A DNA stretch of 64,000 bases from Alligator mississippiensis (lineage: Eukaryota > Chordata > Crocodylia > Alligatoridae), in the NCBI RefSeq assembly GCF_030867095.1, contig NC_081826.1, forward strand, positions 253,684,251-253,748,250, given 5' to 3'. The notes beneath the pieces were generated by a model. It did not search any database and was not told the DNA's origin. It worked only from the letters and a program-made list of their open reading frames with translations. Below are positions 11,088-23,634 of this stretch, one piece after another. Position numbers and translations under genes: made by a program. The stretch's first letter is position 1; every line of letters starts with the position of its first letter.

Positions 11088-12608
11088 CAAAGTCAGGCCC
11101 GGATGAGCTCCATCCGAGGGTGCTGAAGGCACTGGCCAACATCATTGCAGAGCCACTGGCGGGAATATTTGAATGTTCGTGGCGCACGGGCCAAGTCCCG
11201 GAGGACTGGAAAAGGGGCAATGTGGTCCCCATTTTCAAGAAGGGGAGGAAGGAGGACCCGGGCAACTATAGGCCAGTCAGTCTCACCTCCATCCTTGGCA
11301 AAGTCTTTGAAAAAATTATCAAGGCTCACATTTGCGAGAGCCCGGCAAGACAAATTATGCTGAGGGGAAACCAGCACGGGTTCGTGGCAGGCAGATCTTG
11401 CCTGACCAATCTAGTCTCTTTTTATGATCAGGTTACGAAACGCCTGGACACAGGAGGAGGGGTGGATGTCATATACTTAGACTTCAGGAAGGCCTTCAAT
11501 ACGGTATCCCACCCCATACCGGTGAACAAGTTAAGAGGCTGTGACTTGGATGACTACACAGTCCAGTGGGTGGTGAATTGGCTGGAGGGTCGCACCCAGA
11601 GAGTCGACCTGGAAGGGTGTGGGCAGTGGGGTCCCGCAGGGCTTGGTCCTTGGACCGATACTCTTTAATGTCTTCATCAGCGACTTGGACGAGGGAGTGA
11701 AATGTACTCTGTCCAAGTTTGCAGATGACACAAAGCTATGGGGAGAAGTGGACACGCCGGAGGGCAGGGAACAGCTGCAGGCAGACCTGGAGAGGTTAGA
11801 CAAGTGGGCAGAAAACAACAGGATGCAGTTCAACAAGGAGAAATGCAAAGTGCTGCACCTAGGGAGGAAAAATGTCCAGCACACCTACAGCCTAGGGAAT
11901 GACCTGCTGGGTGGCACAGAAGTGGAAAGGAATCTTGGAGTCCTAGTGGACTCCAAGATGAACATGGGTCGGCAGTGTGACGAAGCCATCAGAAAAGCCA
12001 ATGGCACTTTATCATGCATCAGCAGATGCATGACGAATAGGTCCAAGGAGGTGATACTTCCCCTCTATCGGGCGCTGGTCAGACCGCAGTTGGAGTACTG
12101 CGTGCAATTCTGGGCACCGCAATTCAAGAGGGATGCGGATAACCTGGAGAGGGTCCAGAGAAGGGCCACTCGTATGGTTAAGGGCCTGCAGACCAAGCCC
12201 TATGAGGAGAGACTAGAGAAACTAGACCTTTTCAGCCTCCGCAAGAGAAGGTTGAGAGGCGACCTTGTGGCTGCCTATAAGTTCATCACGGGGGCACAGA
12301 AGGGAATTGGTGAGTATTTATTCACCAAGGCGCCCCCAGGGGTTACAAGAAATAATGGCCACAAGCTAGCAGAAAGCAGATTTAGATTGGACATTAGGAG
12401 GAACTTCTTCACAGTTCGAGTGGCCAAGGTCTGGAACGGGCTCCCAAGGGAGGTGGTGCTCTCTCCTACCCTGGGGGTCTTCAAGAGGAGGTTAGATAAG
12501 CATCTAGCTGGGGTCATCTAGTCCCAGCACTCTTTCCTGCTTATGCAGGGGGTCGGACTCGATGATCTATTGAGGTCCCTTCCGACCCTAACATCTATGA
12601 ATCTATGA
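11088..12608 (+). mobile_element. CR1 LINE, 5'-truncated, well preserved
   Basis: The copy begins inside ORF2 (GPDELHP-like residues near 11097) and runs to a typical crocodilian CR1 3' end (GGTCGGACTCGATGATCTAT, GAGGTCCCTTCCGACCC, then ATCTATGAATCTATGAA). ORF2 holds the reverse transcriptase fingers and palm (GNYRPVSLTSILGKVFEKII, YLDFRKAFNTVSH, SGVPQG, FADDTKLWG) and the C-terminal part. The catalytic FADD is intact. A single-base indel at about 11605-11625 splits the frame into 11120-11668 and 11619-12521. It looks much younger than the CR1 at 4-9 kb. Confidence 0.92.
11120..12521 (+). pseudogene. CR1 ORF2 3' half (reverse transcriptase), one frameshift
   Basis: The first frame encodes the N-terminal part of the reverse transcriptase up to RTQRVDLEG. 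The second continues from GSGVPQG through FADDTKLWG, LERLDKWAENNRMQFNKEK, RRATRMVKG and LDLFSLRKRRLRGDL to the stop TAG at 12519-12521. The endonuclease and N-terminal half of ORF2 are missing through 5' truncation, the usual fate of CR1 copies. Role of the family: reverse transcription of LINE RNA at the target site. The fragment cannot mobilise itself. Confidence 0.85.
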
Positions 12609-13009
12609 AAACCTTGACTTCCATGGATTCAGAGTCATGGAAACAACAGTACCGAGGGGCTGCATGCAAAGGGCAGCACAATACAACAGCTTCCTCAGCC
12701 TTGCCTATCTGAGCTGACAACTAGGCTAATTTAACAACTGCTAAGCATGATTTACCCAAGGCCAGAGTGAGTTCAGCATCATTTCAGGTATCATATGCCA
12801 GGGTATGCCATGAGCATTTGTAAGCAGTTCATCTAAAGGATCACTTGGTTGGAAAGCAATTGGCCTTGAGAAAAACTGAACATTTATACTGGCTACAACC
12901 TTCCAAAACACTGAAGAACAAGTCAAAAGGCAGGGGGTAAAAAGGATTTTTCTAAAACCATGACCTTTTCATTCCATCCAGGAAGAGCACGCACCAACTG
13001 CTGCAGCTT

Positions 13010-13125
13010 CCTTAGCCTGACGAAGGGTTTTTGAACCCAAAAGCTTGCTTAATAACTATTCTCCAACCATTTGGGTTGGTCTAATAAAAGATATCAAATT
13101 CACCCAAGGAACCTTGTTAACCTTT
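13010..13125 (+). repeat. Penelope-like repeat tail with hammerhead-like core
   Basis: The copy reads CTGACGA (13017-13023), a stem of GGGTT/AACCC closing a four-base loop (13025-13038), then AAAAGC, followed by GGTTGGTCTAATAAAAGATA. Related copies lie at about 10340, 34870, 40350 and 46935. CTGANGA, helix, GAAA is the conserved core of hammerhead ribozymes; here the G of GAAA is A. Hammerhead motifs are known in Penelope-like retroelements. The family assignment is an inference from this core. Confidence 0.5.
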
Positions 13126-13330
13126 ACTCTTGTAACTCTGACGCTGCCTAGCTGCATAACCTTGGATGAGACCCTTAAACTGAATTCCTCATTCGCTCTG
13201 GACATATAATTCAAACATATCATAATCCCAGAGAATAAAGAAAGAAAATAATGGCTCTTGCAAAACAGGTGTTTTCATAATTTTCATAGTTTAGATTTTA
13301 CATACAACAATGATAGCCTTATAAATGTCA

Positions 13331-13362
13331 TAGATTAGATTAGATTAGATTCAATTAGATTA
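13331..13362 (+). repeat. Pentanucleotide microsatellite (GATTA)n
   Basis: Four perfect TAGAT/GATTA units are followed by an imperfect continuation. It lies in intergenic DNA. Confidence 0.8.
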
Positions 13363-14780
13363 CATAAAATAGTCATGGGCTCTTGACAGAGAAAGGACCC
13401 TTACCTGAATCATTTTCAGAGTAGACAAAAGGATTTAGAGGTGTTCCAGGCCTCCTAAGCTTGACTGCCATGATGGGACACTATCACTTACATAGATTAG
13501 ATCTACATTTCCATTTTCTTTGGTGGGGTTAGGCAGGAAGTGGGATGTTCCCCTGGGTTAGAGGCAGTAAAGTGGGAGAGAATGGCATATTTGGCTTTCA
13601 AATACTAACCAGTTGGGGGGGGCTGGGGAATGTGGTTTGTGATAAAATATTAAAGTGATATTTCATTTTTATAAGTTTTTGTCTCTTATTGTAAACTAGC
13701 CTGAGACTTTTTTTAGGCAAGATGACATATAAATCTATTAAGTAAAATAAATAAAATAATAAATATTTAAGGCTCTTAATATTACGAGGAAGACCTTGAA
13801 TCTCATTTGCTGGATCTCGGTTAGAGATCTCATTTGCTGGATACAGAGTGTCAATATGCATGACATTAGATTTTAATATGAAGTGCATTGCATTAGATTT
13901 TAATATGAAGTGCATTGCTATTTCTGTATATTTGTGCTCTGGGAGAAATGATATTCCGATTGTTGCTTTTGGAGATGCAGCCATTGTGTTCCAAGTTAAA
14001 TTAATAAGATAAAAACTGCCTTCAACTGTAACAGCAGGTTGAAGCTAACTCTATGACAAGTAAGAGACTACTTCTTGAGCTCCCCAACAAGAAGTCGCAA
14101 CAGAATACATTTTATCAGAATGGCCAGGTAACTATATTACACCATCTGAACAAGCTATCATTGGATGTTCAATGATCAAATACAGAGTTACCTAATAACC
14201 ATCTGGGAGCTGATTAGCTTTTTCCTCCATGTTCCATAAACAAGCATCACTTCACAAGAAGATGTTTTTTCAACTGAGGGCCAGAAAAAAATGATATTCA
14301 AGATTGATGAATTGCTGAAAGGCAGTTCTAAAGCTTCTAGAAGGAAAGTGACTGAAGTTTGCAAATAAAATAATTTTTAAAAAATCACAAGAAGAAAAAA
14401 ATGTTCTGAGAAAATAGTTACAGTTACAGGATAAAATGAACAAAAATAAACCTGAACCTAGAGTCTGCAAGGATTTTTTTCCCTACCTTGAATAGCTTCT
14501 AACTTGCCCTTGAAATCATTTAATATAACATTGATGAAAAATAATTATACTAAATGTCAATTCAGTTCTTGCTCCAGCCAATATTTGCAGAAATGTTTTG
14601 GCCATATTCTGCTCCTTCCCCTCCCCACTCCCCCTGGTAAATTAGTTCTAGTAATAAAAGACTTAGCAATTTAGCCAAGGCACAAACAATAATATGTAGC
14701 AGTTACACAGCACTTGGCCTATTCAAAGCGTTGTAAGTTTATATAAATATATGCCAATTGATTGGGGAAGGGAGGGGAGG
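13363..14780. other. Intergenic, no gene seen
   Basis: This is AT-rich sequence. A 26-base direct repeat (about 13868-13890 and 13895-13917, GAAGTGCATTGC units) and a GGGAGGGGAGGGG run at 14765-14785 are the only local features. Confidence 0.5.
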
Positions 14781-14789
14781 GGAGGTTAA

Positions 14790-15292
14790 AACCTTCCTCA
14801 GAGGTATTGGATGTTGGCTGCAGCCAAGGATGGGGATTTTGACTGGGGTGTGCCAATGTTCCTGTTGGGATTTAAAGGTGTAATATCCTGGCTAGAGGGT
14901 CTTGCCCCTCTGCTCATGGTCAGACCGATCTCCATAGTTGGAGTCCGGAAGGAATTTTACCCCATTGTCAGACTGGTATGGACTCTAAGGAGTTATGCTT
15001 TCTTTTGTAGTATGGGCACGGCCCTCTACCTGGGATCTCTTGAGCATATCTTAATCTTTTACAGAAGCAGGAAGTTGTCTACCGTGGTCCCCCATGCTTT
15101 ACTTGTGGCAAATTAGGGTGTTATATCGTGTGTTGTACCAGAGCTGACAGTAGTTTTACTAAAAGGTTAGGTTACAGATTTGTATAGGATGGTTTGTATA
15201 AGGATGATCCTGCCTCTGGTGGGGGTTTAGACTACATGACCTATGAAGGTCCCTTCCAGCCTTCCTTCTCCATGATTTCTATGATTGCAATA
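14790..15292 (+). mobile_element. CR1-like LINE 3' segment
   Basis: The segment contains GAGGGTCTTGCCCCTCTGCT, GTCAGACCGATC and GGAAGGAATTTTACCCC. It ends with ACTACATGACCTATGAAGGT, CCCTTCCAGCC and TTTCTATGATT, the layout of CR1-related 3' UTRs in turtles and crocodilians. It is non-coding and diverged. Confidence 0.65.
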
Positions 15293-15689
15293 ACTACATT
15301 CGATTTAAAAAATCTCACATAGCAAAGCTGAAAAGTTCCAGCACTAGCATAATTATAGAAGCTTTGCCAGGCAAAAGGCTGTTGAGAAGAGATGGTATTT
15401 TGCTTTGTATCATTGTACCTACCACCTACTGTACATGTGGTTTCAAAAGTAACCTCCCACAAGAATGTTTATCCAGCTTACAAGCTATGGAGGACTGAAG
15501 CACAATAAAAAAGCCTGTGTCCCAGTGCATTATTTGTAAAAAGTAGCCTATGATAACTTTGCTTATTGTGATTTGTATTTTATCTCAGTTCGCGGTTCTG
15601 GTAAACAAGCCACCTCCTTTACCCATTATGCAGGACATGCCATCTTATTTATTCACCTGCTTTTACTTGCAATAGAATGTTTGTAAAAT

Positions 15690-15815
15690 AGTGCATTCAT
15701 AGCATCTGATGAAGTAGGGTGATAACTATGAAAGCTTATGCCTCTCTGCACTAGTTACTCTCTGAGATGTCATCCTGCCCTGCTTTCTGCCTGACTTCAG
15801 ACTAACAGCTAAGTA
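15690..15815 (+). repeat. Penelope-like repeat with intact hammerhead-like core
   Basis: The copy has CTGATGA at 15706-15712, a four-pair helix GTAG/CTAT (15714-15717 with 15726-15729), then GAAA at 15730-15733 and GCTTATGC, which can form a two-pair stem III. The 3' part ends in the family tail CTGACTTCAGACTAACAGCT. Other copies: 10058 (minus), 17965 (minus), 34134 (minus). The arrangement matches the minimal hammerhead ribozymes reported from Penelope-like elements. Stem I pairing is not convincing in this copy. Confidence 0.55.
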
Positions 15816-16529
15816 CTGCTCTCACAGTAGAATGTGAATGCCCTTTCATGTCATAATTTTATAATCTCCGATAAGATAATTAAGAAATACAAGATGAGGA
15901 CCGTGACTTCCAGCAAAAATAACTACAAAAAACTAGTGAGTGGAAATGTTTTTGTGCAAAAGCTGATGCACCTTGCTGGATCAATAAAAAAGATACCACA
16001 CTATCCATCTTGCCTGTAAATGATGCGGCACATCCATAAAAAAGCACTGGCTTCTAGTTTTCTGCCCAATCATAAAAGGAGTAGTACTTACTTTATTACA
16101 TTCTGAAAACAGATTTTAAATGACAGAGCAGCAAATTGTATCTGTGGACCTCTTATACATTGATAATACAGAGGACTCTCGCACTCAGCTAATATGAGTT
16201 ATGGTCAGAGCCCATCCATCACTATGGAAAATACAGAGTTCTGTAACTAAATTAAAATTATCAGTCCTACAAGAGGGAGTTATTTTAAAAGATAACATGC
16301 TATTGAAATTGTTTGAAATTACCTGTATATTAATGCTGTTTTAATATGAAAATCCAGCAGGGAGCATAGGGAGAGAAGCAGAAAGCAGAGTAGAAGATCA
16401 GGCAGGGAATACAGTGTTGGAAGCAGAAAGCAAAGCAGCACATTGGGCAGAAGAAGGGGATCAGAGTGGCACTTGGAGAGAATCCAGGACTAATTTGTGG
16501 CATACCTGCCAAAAGGTTGGCCTCCACTA

Positions 16530-16600
16530 GACTAAGTGAATTATAAAGGTCCCTTTCAGCACTATTTTTATATGATTTATATAGAAATAGTGAACATCCA
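16530..16600 (+). mobile_element. CR1-like 3' tail fragment
   Basis: The sequence CTCCACTAGACTAAGTGAAT is followed by AAGGTCCCTTTCAGCACTAT and TTATATGATTTATATAG, a decayed CR1 3' end. The 5' limit is not visible. Sequence from 16340 may belong to it. Confidence 0.5.
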
Positions 16601-16929
16601 CTTACTCTGAATTGAGCTTTTACAGATGAACTCTGCATTGTAGTGGCAGTTAAAAATTTAAAATAAGGATTACTGTTTGCATACACAGAATAGGAATATT
16701 TTGATTTGTTATAGTAATTATTAAAAATAATGGCAAGTTATTTACAGTACAAATAACTGTAATTCACTAAGGTATGTTGTCAGTTTGCATGTTCCACTCT
16801 GCACATTCCCCAAATGCACACTTGCAAAACAGGCTTAGAAATTTCTGAACAATGGCTGAAAGCTTTGGAAATCAGGAGTCATGGGAGCCAGGCTCGCCTT
16901 GCTGCTCCGCCACAGGCTCCTGCTGGGTC

Positions 16930-17076
16930 CTGCTGCCGCTGTCTGCCTGTCATCTTTGACAGGCAGTGAGGGGCAGATAAAAATTAATTTTCTAAAATTT
17001 TTAGAGGCCCCGCAGGCTGGATAAAATGGGCTGGTGGCCCGCATCCGGCCCATGGGCCATAGTTTGCCCACCCCTG
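16930..17076 (-). mobile_element. hAT-like element end
   Basis: The right end, reverse-complemented, reads CAGGGGTGGGCAAACTATGG followed by CCCATGGGCCGGATGCGGGC, a well-known amniote hAT non-autonomous terminus. The partner end was not found to the left, so only one terminus is called. Confidence 0.5.
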
Positions 17077-17084
17077 TATTACTA

Positions 17085-20000
17085 TGTAATGCATGTATTC
17101 AACAGGGAACTCACATTTCTGTCACAAAGAAGAAAATTACAGAATTAGAGCTGGCAGTGGGGGATAACTGTAGGTTAGCCAAATGAATGACTTGCTCAAA
17201 ACTAACTAGGCATGACTAAGAATAAAGATGGAAAAGAACTGGTAGGTTTTGGAACTTAAACTTAGCCAACTCCCAGCTTGATCATGTGGGAATCTAGTTT
17301 ATCCAGTACCAAAAGAACAGAGAGAGAAATTAACTTTGATTTTTTTTCTTTTAGTTTCTTATCTGTTTATGCCCTATGGTAAAAGAATTAAGGCTGCTTT
17401 TCATAGTTTAAAAAAGCTGCTGAAATATCTGGAGGCTAAAGTTCCTCTTTGATGTTATTATTAATATTTATTCATATAATAAATATGTGCGCCTAGGAAA
17501 CCCAACCAGGACCAAGGCCTCACTGTGCTAGGTACTGTACATAGAGCATGTCTGTATAACATTGCAGCATCCATGCAGTTCATTACAAAATTCATCTATA
17601 AGAGCCTTTCCTTTTCCCAACTGCCCAGTGGTTAGAGCAATAGCACAAAATTAATTGCCAGGGGGCTCCCATCCCCCTATGCCATACCTCCTGCAGCAAA
17701 GCAAGACTTTTAAGCAGTCTAAGCATTTTCTCTAGGGAACATATTATGTAACTAGTAAAATCCAGTATTTCATGTGGTTAGAGAACTCCATGCTCTAAAT
17801 CAAACGTTTTAATATTCACTAAAAAAAAGTGATGCATTCATATAAATTGGGATGTTAAAGGCAATTTGTGATGGTGTCAAACCGCAGCCATTTGAATCCT
17901 GCTATGATCGAATAAAGCACACTTTATTTTTCTCAGAAGGATTTTTTTCAGATGTTAAAGAGCGGTAGCTAGCTGTGTTAGAAAGTCAGGCAAAAAGCAG
18001 AGTAGGATGACACCTTAAAAACTAACAGGTTCAGAAAGGCATATGCTTTTGTAGTAAAACTAAATAGTTTGTAGGTCACTCAGCTGAGTTAAAACATCTT
18101 GAAATACTGCACTGGGAAATTATGGACCTTTTTGGCTTTCACACCCATATAGGCTCCAGGCCTATGAAGACACACTGTCAGCTCTACATGCTGTGAGTAA
18201 TCCTATTGAAATCAGTGGGATCACCCCTGCTGCATACAGTTAAGCCCATGTGTAAAACTTTGTAGGATGTGGGACATATTTAAGATAGGATGAGGGGGAA
18301 ATGGAATTTTTTCCTCAGCTGGTATTCATTTACAGCACTCAAGAAACGTCAAAAGAATATTTTTAAAATTTCTGAGATCAAAACAAAAATTTGTAGCTTT
18401 GCCAAATGAGCTAGCAAGTTGGTCCACCCTGTATCTTTTATTTAAATGTGCCTACTGCAGTGGTTGATTATGTAAGTATTCAATAATCCTGTAGAGCTTA
18501 CCAAAGGCTTTATAAAATTTATATGTAAAAAAATTTCTACAGTATAATCTGTTAACCACAAATACTACTTTTCCATTCTTGAGACTTTGTAATGGTTTAG
18601 AGAAGAAGAATGGGATGAGTCACTCTTACAGGAGTCAGAACAAGCTGTGAGGAATAAGAAAATGTGCTTCATCTTATTAGCAGCCTTATTTGGAGTTGTC
18701 TAAAGTTGACCATAGGTCTAGAGTCAGGATCCAAGGCCACCTATAAATTCTCTAGGGTTGTAATCAGATCTTGACCTCTGAAAGCAGGAGAGCCTTGTTT
18801 TCAGTAGAAAGGGTTCTGAGAAACCAGACCTTCTCTAATCTGTAGGGAAGGCCTGAATGAAAGCCTTGTTAGAAAAGAGATTAGACTCTAGCAAACTGAA
18901 CTATTTTCTGGGACTACTCACAGGGGCTTTTGACTGTCTTCCACTGAGACTGCAGGTGGTCCCGGGAACTTCTTTCAGCTTTATCAGAACACACAGGCAG
19001 ATTGGAATTCCCAGCAGGTACTGGGGAGAGACACTACAGCAAATACTGCTTTGAACCATCTGTCTGCAACTGCTGTCCAATTACATCAGCTGCTTGTTCT
19101 TCCTTGTTCCCGATCCCCCATACCGTCCCTGGCAAAGGATGTTAAGTGGCAGCAAAATTGTTTCAGAAAAATCTCCCTAAAACTGTGATTTGAGGAAAGA
19201 TGCATAATAATGAAGAGCTGGAGGAGAAGGGAGTAATGAGAAACTGGGTGAAACAATGATTTGGCTTCATTTAATTTCAGGGATATAACATTTTATCTAC
19301 TCTGTTAATAAAAGGTCTTTGTGTTTCTGTCTATGTAAAGTTATTTTTCAAAAATAGTAAATAAAGAATAAACTCATATGTAGCACATTCAATAACTACT
19401 TTTTAAGAATGATGTGCAGTGTTTTTTAAGATCTGAAAACACAGCCAGGCTGCTATAGAGACCTTTACTAAAAATATGCATCAAACTGGTCCAGAACATT
19501 AGCACAAATACAAGGGACATTTCATCTCAAATAGAGAGGACCTACATCAGCAGTGGTAAGTAATTTTTTAGAATTAACTAAATGCTACTTAACACAACAC
19601 ATCAGGTATTACCTAATGACTGTTATTTTTAGGGTACTGCAAAGTTAACCAGAAAAAGTTATGTGCCAAAGACCCTATTTAAAATTGCTATTGGTTGCAA
19701 ACCATTTTGAAAGGGGTGATGAAGACATTCTGTTCAGGTAGAATGCATCAAATTTGAACAACATGCAGGCTGACACACTAGTACTCATACCCATGTCCAG
19801 AGTCAGAGGTAATGTGTGCAAGTTAGGTCTCAGACTCAAAGGACCTGATTCATACCTGCCTCCATGCAGCACTTGGCAAAAGGTTGCTACAGAGGCATTT
19901 TATTCCCCTATTCAAGGCATGCCAGGAGACTTGCCTATGTTGCCCTAATTTTCACCCTGGCCCCTATGGACTGTAAGAGACAAGATAGGGCAAGGAAGTG

Positions 20001-22314
20001 CTCGGCCCACACCTTTTTGTTCCAGTTTTCACATCAGGGGCAGGTAGGTGTGCAGAGTCAATAGAGCAGCCCACCATATATGGAAGGACCTTATAGCTTT
20101 GTTCCATTGTAGCTGTCTCAAAGGAACCACAAAGCAAGATATGAGTTGAGCTTGATCTTCTTTTAACCTCCTTATTCTCACTTATACTCACCAGTGCTTA
20201 TTGGCGGTCATGACACACCAAGGTTCCCACTGTAGATGTGGGCAGAGGGAGGCCCTCCTTTTCCCTGCACAAGGGAGATATGCCCCCCTCCTGCTTTTGA
20301 CTCAGTGCATGAAGCCCAGGGGGGTGTCCCTTGCCTGCTGAGAAACACAGGGTCAGGGATGGCACTTACTGTATCCTGCCAGGATATTGAGCCACAGATT
20401 TTTTCTTTGAATCAAGGCAACATCATATAACCAATATAAAGTACACAGCATTTACAAAATACCAACTGCCTATCCTCAGCACCATCTAGTATGCAAATGT
20501 TAAATAACTTAATAAAAATAATCTGATAACATAAGAAAAGGATTAGCAAGGGGGGTTGCTGAAATTCCAGTTGCTTTTCTTCCTTCACAGCTCCTCAGCT
20601 TTTCTGAGATAGAGATTATGGTTGCTAGGGTAACTAAACCAAAAAAAAAAAAAAAAAAGGGAAACTTTGTCTAATTTGGTTTGCTAAGACTTTAAAATCA
20701 CTGTGGGGCCAGAACCAGAGCATAAATATGATTGACAGATTTGTAATTTACTTAACCAAACTCATTTTAATTAATAATCATGCCTTACATACATTGGGCC
20801 TGACTCTGACACTTAACTGTACTGTCTACGACAAATAATACTTTAAAATTCATAGCCTTATTAAAGACACATACAGGACAGATGGCCTTGCGTGCATGCA
20901 TATATTAAACACTGAGGGAACTCGCATCTTAGACATTTAAAAGAGCACGCCTGTAAATAAAACTGCTGAAATACCTGTGTTCCTGTGCATGTCTTATGCA
21001 GATACATGTATCTGTATTTAGTCTTATACAGATTCATACTAGTCCAGATTTTAATTTCTGTTCTAGCCCTGTTGCACCACCAGGCAGTGAGTAGGAGGTG
21101 AGAAGGATGGAAATGGAGCATGGTAAAGCTGTGCTATATGATGTCAACTCTCCTGCTATATTATGTCAATTCTCCACTGGTGCAAGATCCCAAAGAAACG
21201 TATGCCGGTAGTCTAAATTAGAGCTGCCTCAACTCTGACTCATAATTGGGAATGGCCAAGCTATAACATCTATAACTGCTGTCTAATGACAATTCCACTT
21301 ATGCTGAATTAGACTAGGGTATGTGTAAATGAATACACAAAAATCCATATTTACTCTTACTCATGTGTGGGTGCATGTGTCTCTCTTTTTCTCTATATAT
21401 GTATACACACACACGGTACAAAACTTAATTACATCTTACTTTTAAAACACTTGAAAAAGGAAATATATACCTTCACCAGCTTGCACAAAGCTGAGGATCC
21501 TTCCTCTTAGACACAGGCATGTATACATCAGGTCCACTTGGTTTAATGCCCCTTATACCTTCCTGGATCTATGTCACAGCTGTTGAACCCATCTATTCCA
21601 CCCTCATGTTGCCAGTGGATGGGACAAGACATTCCCTTATTATTTATTCAGTGATGTTTTATAGCATTTTATCCCATCCCGCTGTTATCTCAGGCTTCCA
21701 ACCAGTCAGGTAAGAGCGAAGCCTGCCACTAGTACAGCCCTTCAAGGCCTTCTCCAGTTATCCAGGTGTATGATTGATTCCACAATGGTAAACTAACTAC
21801 CACTTATCCATGCAGTTAGTATGAATACATCTAGATTTCTGCCATTTATCTATTTTTAATTCATGCCATCCATAAGAGTTCCTCAGTACTAGAATCCCCT
21901 CAGCTTTCAGGAGCAGACTGAGGTCAAGTGTTTGGATGGAAGTCCTCCATGGAACAGCTTAATGTCCCTGGAAATGATACCAGTAATTCAATACATGGCA
22001 GCTTCCTTAGGGCTGCTGTGCGAACCAAGCTGCTGCTGCTGCTGCCACATTTCCAGGTAAGAGAGAAAACCAAAGCCTAGATTAGAATCAAGTAAATAAT
22101 ATGCATAGAATATTTTTTTCAATTAATTGATATCTTTTCTGCTCAGATGCCTGTGAGAAGACTGCGATTTTCTCCAAACAGTTGAGAACTGGGCACATGG
22201 GTATATTGCTTAGTTGTGTTTAGTCCCATAATTCATTAAATTTCGTGTTCCTGACTAGATAAAAGTCTTATTAGCAGAAAGTGGTCATGGCAGTCAACTC
22301 AGGCTAGACCTACA
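17085..22314. other. Intergenic with scattered repeats
   Basis: No gene is supported. Recognised pieces are a MIR-type tail in antisense at about 17455-17560 (CCTAGGAAACCC...CACTGTGCTAGGTACTGTAC), a Penelope-like tail at about 17965-18060 (minus) and an A18 run at 20641-20658. The remaining open frames in this stretch have no recognisable domains. Confidence 0.5.
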
Positions 22315-22322
22315 TTGCACAG

Positions 22323-22798
22323 TAGGGGTGTGCGAAGCGGGCCCTGTTCGATTCAGATTCGGATCCAGTCCGAATCACGGACAGTGATTCGATTAATTGA
22401 TTCAGATCACTGTCCCCGATTCAGTTTGGCTGAATCCGAATCTGAAGATTCAATGCCAATTCACAGAATCAGCAATTTGGACATAGACACAGCTTTAAAC
22501 TTTTTTTCTACAGACCTCGAGGTACCAGTGCGGCTTGTGAACACTGCAATGCTGGGGCACATACAGCATCCCAGAGGAGCGTGGGGGGGCCCTCCACGTA
22601 CTCAGTGGCAAACCCCCGCACCCCCTCCCCCAGATCAGCAATCAAGCATAGGGGAAGCCCGGATGCACCTGCCAGACCCAGGAGGCACTAATCGCCAAGC
22701 CAGGAGGTGCGGGGATGGGGGGGCAGCACACTCCCCAGCAGACCCAGAAGTGGACTAGACATGATTCGAATCAGGGACCAAAGCTTCGCACAGCCCTA
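22323..22798. mobile_element. hAT MITE with perfect 8-bp target duplication
   Basis: The left end TAGGGGTGTGCGAAGC and the reverse-complemented right end TAGGGCTGTGCGAAGC form terminal inverted repeats. TTGCACAG flanks both sides exactly (22315-22322 and 22799-22806), which is the 8-bp duplication of hAT transposons. The 476-bp interior has an ATTCGGATTCG-rich left part and a C/G-rich right part and encodes no transposase. A related copy starts at 53907. Confidence 0.85.
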
Positions 22799-23311
22799 TT
22801 GCACAGTATTGCATGCAGTAGAGATATACTAGCTCCAAATGAACTAGCTTGGTTATGGCTACATTGTACCGCAAAACGGAGTATAGACATGTGCTAAAAC
22901 CACCTCTCATCTCATGTCTTTCAGATTTATACAACCCTAAAAGAAACTTAAAGGGTGAGAAGTGAAATAATCATTGGAGAAAGAAACCTCCTTCTTCACC
23001 CAAAAGCAAGAATTCTTAGGAATTACAATTGAAGAATTATCCCTCTCCACAGTATGACAATGAGGCTCTTGGGACCCCAACCTTTAGCAGATCTGTGCAT
23101 ATAGTTCCTGGAGGGCTTGCATGTACGAATTTCATTGAAAGACTAGCACTTCAGTTTGCACAGACTTTTGTAATCCTTTGCAACCAGAGGCGCTAAACAA
23201 AATATTATCAATATTAGTATTATTAGCAGTATTAACATTATTTTTAAAATCTCTGACAAAATGAGACAAATCTAAATTTAAAAATCACCACCGGTTTGCT
23301 TTTATATGTAT

Positions 23312-23605
23312 GTAAAATGGTTAGTCACTTTTTAGGCTCAAGGAACCCCTTGGAAAATGGCAGCACTTATATTTCCATAGTCAAAAAAATGAGTGAAAAC
23401 TGATACAGAAATTTTTCTGTTACAAAGATCAGAGCAAGACCACAACAGGTCAGAATTGTTTAATACTAGATTATTTGAACTCTCCAAATCTTGTGAATCA
23501 TGTTTGCACATCTAACTGTGCCAACGTCGTTTGGCATCTCGTGGCACCCCTGAAAGGATCGCAATGCAGCCAAGGGTCCTGAATCACCCTGGTTGAGAAT
23601 CATTG
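23312..23605. mobile_element. hAT-like MITE, left member of a fold-back pair
   Basis: The left portion (GGCTCAAGGAACCCCTTGG) and right end (GGTTGAGAATCATTG) match the element at 32943-33222 (AACTCAAGGAACCC...TAGAGAATCGTT), so this is one copy of that approximately 290-bp family. Its right terminus faces the next element. Confidence 0.6.
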
Positions 23606-23634
23606 GGGGGGGGGGGGGGAGTGTATACACATAC

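Noticed and set aside
13598..13984. 128-codon open frame with repeated MHFILKSN segments
   Set aside because: The repetition comes from a short local DNA duplication in AT-rich DNA, with no homology that I recognise.
22315..22758. 147-codon open frame
   Set aside because: It lies inside a non-autonomous hAT element and reflects its composition.
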